Source: an uncultured Mycoplasmatota bacterium
GTDB taxonomy: Bacteria; Bacillota_I; Bacilli_A; RF39; UBA660
NCBI GenBank assembly: GCA_947576095.1
Contig: CANPPW010000016.1
Coordinates: forward strand, 1 to 35,664
Reading direction: 5' to 3'
Length of the DNA stretch: 35,664 bases
The position numbers and the translations under genes were made by a program. Of the stretch, positions 32,089-35,664 are shown piece by piece. Position 1 is the stretch's first letter; every line of letters begins with the position of its first letter. The notes beneath the pieces are model-generated. The model had not been told where the DNA came from and ran no database searches. It saw only the letters and a program-made list of their open reading frames with translations.

Positions 32089-32814
32089 ATGGAATTGATA
32101 GATCGTGAAAAATATTTTGAAAATAAGGAAAAAATGATGTATTTTATAGAGAAAAATTTACATAAATATGGAAATGAGTTGGCCTTGATACTAGAACTTG
32201 CACTGCAATATGATTTAGTTTTGAATCCTAAAATAGGTATTCCCTCTTCTTTATCACAACTTTTTTCCAAATTTGGAATTTATCGCTCTGGAATGGATAT
32301 GTATGTAGAATTTTTAAATTTGCTTGAACAACATTCCTTTTTAGAGGGAAATTGTTGTGAAATTGCCTCAGGAATTTACCCACGTTTAGCGAAATTAGCA
32401 GCTCCTAAAATACATATGAAACATGGATCTTTGACTCTTTATGAACCACGAATTCTTTTTTCTAAATTGGATCATGTACAGATTATAAAAGAGCCTTTTA
32501 CAAAGGAAACGGATATAGATGCATTTGATACTTTATTTTCAATATATCCTTGTGATGTTACCATACCACTTGTTGAAAAGGCTTTTGAAGAAGATAAAAA
32601 CTTAATGGTAGCCTTTTGTTCTTGTGATCATAGCACCAAAGAACATCCAAAATGGTTTGGAAAATATTGGGCGGAAGATTTTTGCCTAGATTATAAGGAG
32701 AAATATAATGATGAAGTAGAATTGATTGAATGGCCTCAATCTGTACATCTTACTCTACCAATTATGGTAAGAAAAAGTACTAAATATAAAGAAAAAATAA
32801 AAAGTAAAATTTAA
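32089..32814 (+). CDS. Uncharacterised protein with faint methyltransferase-like pattern
   Basis: 241 residues, cytosolic, no signal or membrane segment. The first 90 residues are helical. A strand-helix order follows: NCCEIASGIYPRLAKLAA, GSLTLYEPRILF, IDAFDTLFSIYP, LMVAFCSCDHS. This order recalls a Rossmann-type SAM methyltransferase, but the glycine-rich motif I is reduced to one glycine. It contains several cysteines clustered in the middle (two at NCCE, then PCD, CSCD). The start at ATG 32089 follows GAGAGGA; upstream TTG 32071 and ATG 32080 are in frame but overlap the ribosome site. It has its own promoter. Function is not established. Confidence 0.8.
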   Translation: MELIDREKYFENKEKMMYFIEKNLHKYGNELALILELALQYDLVLNPKIGIPSSLSQLFSKFGIYRSGMDMYVEFLNLLEQHSFLEGNCCEIASGIYPRLAKLAAPKIHMKHGSLTLYEPRILFSKLDHVQIIKEPFTKETDIDAFDTLFSIYPCDVTIPLVEKAFEEDKNLMVAFCSCDHSTKEHPKWFGKYWAEDFCLDYKEKYNDEVELIEWPQSVHLTLPIMVRKSTKYKEKIKSKI

Positions 32815-32881
32815 ATTTATTTCTGTGGAAGTTTTAGGGTTTACTTTTGCTTTAGAATGAATTATAAGTTCATCAAATTAG

Positions 32882-33428
32882 TATAATTAGAGTTAAGAGG
32901 TTTGAGATAGAATTGAATGAAGAATGGGAGGTTTTTCTGATTGGTACTCTATTTCTAAACCATTTTTTACGATCAACTTGTGTTACAAAAAGAAGAAAAA
33001 AGAGATGTAAGTAGTATCTTTATATGTGTTTACAATGGCCATTGTGTTGGTTTATTTGAGAAAATAAACTGAAGTACAGATATACATCAATGGACTAAAT
33101 TTCATAGTCCTGAATATGATGTGGGAAGTATCTATGTTGAGATATATTCTGACTATATTGATCTGACTATATTGAAATGACATGAAAATAGTCTCGTATG
33201 AACGATTGGGAAGAAATCGGAACGAAAATTGTTGTTGATGATAAAAGTTATGTAGCCAATTGTAATATGAAAAATGGTATGAGTTTTGATGATATGCGTT
33301 TGATTATGTATAACAAAAAGCTAATTGATGCATACGAAATAGGTAAAGCTAGTTCTTTGGAAATACTTGATGTATTGTGTTATGCATCAGAATACTTTAA
33401 ATCAAAGCAGAAACAAAAGAAAAAATAA
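32882..33428 (+). pseudogene. Decayed gene of unknown family
   Basis: This stretch keeps a promoter-like TATAAT (32882-32887) and AAGAGG, then coding-like text scattered over three frames. GGFSDWYSISKPFFTINLC comes near 32925-32985, then DVSSIFICVYNGHCVGLFEK, a TGA, 'DIHQWTKFHSPEYDVGSIYV', another TGA near 33178, and a final open piece from 33198. That last piece (76 codons, MNDWEEIGTKIVVDDKSYVA onward) has no ribosome site and probably represents the old C-terminus. Taken in order the pieces read as one protein of about 160 residues broken by two or more frameshifts and in-frame stops. Family not recognised. Confidence 0.5.
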
Positions 33429-33441
33429 TATTTTTTGATAT

Positions 33442-33474
33442 AACTCATCTCTCTAATAGGGAAATGGGTTTTTA
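33442..33474 (+). terminator. Terminator after the decayed gene
   Basis: AACTCAT (33442-33448) pairs with ATGGGTT (33464-33470) with one T-G pair, with an inner TCTCT/AGGGA stem, followed by a T run. Confidence 0.65.
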
Positions 33475-33541
33475 TATTGGAATTATTGTAAATATCTATT
33501 TTTTTTTTATTATTTTTGATAAAATAATTTCGGTGATTTGT

Positions 33542-34297
33542 ATGCAAGAAAAAAAAGTGGTTTTAGTAACAGGAGCATCAAGAGGTCTTGGATCCTCTAT
33601 TGTAGAGATATTTGCCCAACATGGATATAATATTATTTTAAATTATTGTACAAATAAAGAAAAAGCGATCGCTGTAAAAGATAAAATGGAACAAAAGTAT
33701 TCTGTAAAGGTTCATCTGATTCAATGCGATGTTTCCATAGAAGAGGAAGTGAAAAAGATGATAGATGAATCAGTGAAAGTATTTGGAACAATAAACGTTT
33801 TAGTCAATAATGCAGCTATTTCTTTAGATTCTTTCTATAGAGAAAAAAGTAAGAGCACTTTTACAAAAACATTAGATGTAAATCTTATAGGGCCTTTTCT
33901 TGTTAGCAAATATGCTAGTGAATGTATTGCAAAGCAAGAAAATGGGGCTATTATTCATATAGCTTCTACCAATGGAATGGGAATGGGGCATCCAATGAGT
34001 GTAGAATATGATGTATCTAAGGCAGGTGTGATAGCGTTAACAAAAGATATGGCTATTGCTTATGCTCCTCTTATTCGAGTAAACGCTGTATCGCCAGGGT
34101 GGATAGAAACGGATATGTCTCTTTGTGAAGATACCGAATTAGAGGAAGTTTTTAAACAAGAAGAAAGTAGTAAAATTTGCTTACAAAGATTTGGAAAACC
34201 AGAAGAAATCGCTAAAGTTGTTTATTTTTTGGCTTCAACTGATGCAAGTTATATAAATGGATCTGTGATTCGAGTAGATGGAGGGGTTATATGTTAG
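33542..34297 (+). CDS. FabG-like short-chain dehydrogenase/reductase
   Basis: A 251-residue classical SDR. It shows VTGASRGLGSS near residue 9 (NAD(P)-binding glycines), CDVS near 60, VNNAAIS near 90, a catalytic serine in HIASTNG near 143, the Y-x-x-x-K motif in YDVSKAG near 158, and the closing SYINGSVIRVDGG. A 3-oxoacyl-ACP reductase is possible, but no other fatty-acid gene is nearby, and such SDRs reduce many substrates. The start is ATG 33542 with GGTGA five bases upstream; the frame open to 33464 runs through a terminator. It overlaps the next gene by seven bases. Confidence 0.9.
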   Translation: MQEKKVVLVTGASRGLGSSIVEIFAQHGYNIILNYCTNKEKAIAVKDKMEQKYSVKVHLIQCDVSIEEEVKKMIDESVKVFGTINVLVNNAAISLDSFYREKSKSTFTKTLDVNLIGPFLVSKYASECIAKQENGAIIHIASTNGMGMGHPMSVEYDVSKAGVIALTKDMAIAYAPLIRVNAVSPGWIETDMSLCEDTELEEVFKQEESSKICLQRFGKPEEIAKVVYFLASTDASYINGSVIRVDGGVIC

Positions 34298-35568
34298 AAT
34301 TATATAAACAAGAAGGAATTTCTGAAAAAACATATCATTTGGTACAAAAGGCAGAAGAGAAGGTGAAAAAGGTTTTTGATGAAATTGATCAAATAACAGA
34401 CTATAATAGTCTCAAGGTTATACATGCTTTTCATAAACATCAGATATCTGAAGTTCATTTTACTTCTACAACAGGATATGGATATGGAGATGTAGGCAGA
34501 GATACAATCGAGAAGGTATATGCGACCCTTTTTAAAGCTGAAGATGCATTAGTAAGAACCCAGTTTATATCAGGAACGCATGCTCTAACAGTAACATTAT
34601 TTGGTCTTTTGCGACCTAGAGATGTATTATTAAGTATTACAGGAAAACCATATGATACATTAGAGGAAGTTATTGGAATCAAAAAAAATGAAAGTTCTTT
34701 ATTGTCCTTTGGAATTGGATATGAACAAATTGATTTGATAGAAGATGATTTTGATTATAAAAAAATAAAGGAAACTCTAGAAAAACGAAAAATAAAAGTA
34801 ATTGAAATTCAAAGGTCGAAAGGATATTCTACAAGGAAAAGTATTTCGATTCAAAAAGTAGAAAAAGTGATTAAGGAAATTCGAAAGGTTGATAGAGATG
34901 TTATTATTATGGTTGATAACTGTTACTGTGAATTTGTTTGTGAAAAAGAACCTATAGAAGTCGGAGCTGATATTGTTGTGGGTTCCCTGATTAAAAATTT
35001 AGGTGGAGGAATTGCACCTAATGGAGCTTATGTTGTTGGAAAAAGAAATCTTGTGCATCTTGTAGCAGAAAGATTAACAGTTCCAGGAGAAGGAAAGGAA
35101 GTAGGACCCAGTTTAGGACTCAATAAGTCTTTATTACATGGTCTATTTTTAGCACCTTCTGTAGTTGGAAGTGCTCTTAAAACAGCTATTCTGACAAGCT
35201 TTGTATTACAGCAATTAGGATATGAGGTAGAACCTACTGCTTTTGAAAAAAGAATAGATATTGTACAAAATGTGATTTTTGGAAATCAAACAGATCTTAT
35301 TCATTTTTGCCAAGGTATCCAAAAAGGGTCTCCTGTTGATGCACATGTTACTCCTGTACCTTGGGATATGCCTGGATATGAAAACCAGGTGATTATGGCA
35401 GCTGGAGCTTTTACAAGTGGTTCTTCGATTGAACTATCTTGTGATGGACCAATTCGCCCACCTTATATTGCTTATATGCAAGGATCTCTTACATATCCTG
35501 CTGGTAAAATTGGCTTAATGAAAGCAATTGAACAGATGTATAAAAGAGAACAGGATGATAGTATGTAA
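34291..35568 (+). CDS. PLP-dependent enzyme of the YnbB / 'methionine gamma-lyase family' group
   Basis: A 425-residue fold type I PLP enzyme of the group annotated as YnbB or, historically, aluminium-resistance protein. Characteristic stretches are HFTSTTGYGYGDVGRDT near 55, RTQFISGTHAL near 90, IMVDNCYCEFV near 207 (cofactor aspartate), the PLP lysine in VGSLIKNLGGG near 233, and APNGAYVVGKR. The C-terminus has DGPIRPPYIAYMQGSLTYP split over two strands. A carbon-sulfur lyase activity is suspected for the family but not established. It starts inside the SDR gene (ATGTTAG overlap), so the two are translationally coupled. It ends about 70 bases before the promoter at the window edge. Confidence 0.92.
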   Translation: MLELYKQEGISEKTYHLVQKAEEKVKKVFDEIDQITDYNSLKVIHAFHKHQISEVHFTSTTGYGYGDVGRDTIEKVYATLFKAEDALVRTQFISGTHALTVTLFGLLRPRDVLLSITGKPYDTLEEVIGIKKNESSLLSFGIGYEQIDLIEDDFDYKKIKETLEKRKIKVIEIQRSKGYSTRKSISIQKVEKVIKEIRKVDRDVIIMVDNCYCEFVCEKEPIEVGADIVVGSLIKNLGGGIAPNGAYVVGKRNLVHLVAERLTVPGEGKEVGPSLGLNKSLLHGLFLAPSVVGSALKTAILTSFVLQQLGYEVEPTAFEKRIDIVQNVIFGNQTDLIHFCQGIQKGSPVDAHVTPVPWDMPGYENQVIMAAGAFTSGSSIELSCDGPIRPPYIAYMQGSLTYPAGKIGLMKAIEQMYKREQDDSM

Positions 35569-35635
35569 ATAAAAAGAATGTGGCGTAAGTTACATATATT
35601 TTTATAACAATAAAAATAGAGATGTTGATTCTTGG

Positions 35636-35664
35636 TTTACAAAAAAGAGTGAATGATATATAAT
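35636..35664 (+). promoter_or_regulatory. Consensus-like promoter at the window edge
   Basis: TTTACA (35636-35641), a 17-bp spacer and TATAAT (35659-35664) form a strong housekeeping promoter for whatever lies beyond the window. Confidence 0.7.

Noticed and set aside
33061-33180. Use of TGA as tryptophan (mycoplasma code)
   Set aside because: Two TGA codons interrupt coding-like text here, but spoVS, sufB, fmt and others end properly at TGA, so this is decay and not recoding.
35569-35664. tRNA or rRNA gene at the window end
   Set aside because: No cloverleaf or rRNA sequence is visible; only a promoter is present before the window stops.

Overview
The window is low-GC, densely packed DNA from a Gram-positive bacterium of the Bacilli / Mollicutes-neighbour type. 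It has a peptidoglycan wall (two MurE, MraY, RodA, a class B PBP, an amidase) and an endospore programme (SpoVS, Gpr, SpoIIP, a YqxA-like protein, a KinB-like kinase). TGA serves as a normal stop in many genes (spoVS, sufB, fmt), so it does not use the mycoplasma code. Several neighbourhoods match Bacillus gene order: rpsT-gpr-spoIIP-yqxA, nfo next to a DUF2624-like gene, and rpoZ-priA-fmt. Placement near uncultured gut Bacilli is inference.

Layout. 1-4400: a long structured leader and spoVS, an M29 aminopeptidase, sufU, sufB and a small lipoprotein. 4480-9840: a tail-less SSB between two look-alike hairpins, a membrane protein with a probable frameshift, rpoZ, priA, fmt and a membrane protein. 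9856-13632: two adjacent, diverged murE paralogs, then mraY. 13763-17624: trigger factor, an Ig-like/Amidase_3 wall hydrolase, a membrane protein and an orphan prepilin. 17671-18816: rodA on the minus strand. 18830-20240: a small accessory scar holding the 5' end of a transposase gene, a 14-bp inverted repeat, a frameshifted DinD fragment and an intact divergent HAM1/ITPase-like gene. 20296-24334: a membrane-anchored EIIB-like protein without its phospho-cysteine, a sporulation-type histidine kinase, a secreted transglutaminase-like protein, rpsT and gpr. 24460-28958: spoIIP, a yqxA-like gene, an unusual RNB-domain protein, nfo and a DUF2624-like gene that probably starts at ATT. 29104-32814: a PBP2-type transpeptidase, rpmG, efp and an uncharacterised protein. 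32880-33430: a decayed gene. 33542-35568: an overlapping SDR / YnbB-like PLP enzyme pair. The window ends exactly on the -10 box of a canonical promoter.

Expression signals are very uniform. Many genes use a GGTGA-N4-start ribosome site with the -10 box only about 15-16 nt before the start codon, so leaders are about 10 nt. That pattern decided several starts (TTG for the kinase, ATT for the DUF2624-like gene) and marks the probable true start of the frameshifted gene at 4994.

No CRISPR array, tRNA, rRNA or intact prophage is visible. The most unusual items are the tandem MurE pair with altered substrate motifs, the structured spoVS leader, the protected transposase remnant beside the DinD/ITPase scar, the degenerate EIIB-like protein, and the RNB protein with a substituted catalytic aspartate.
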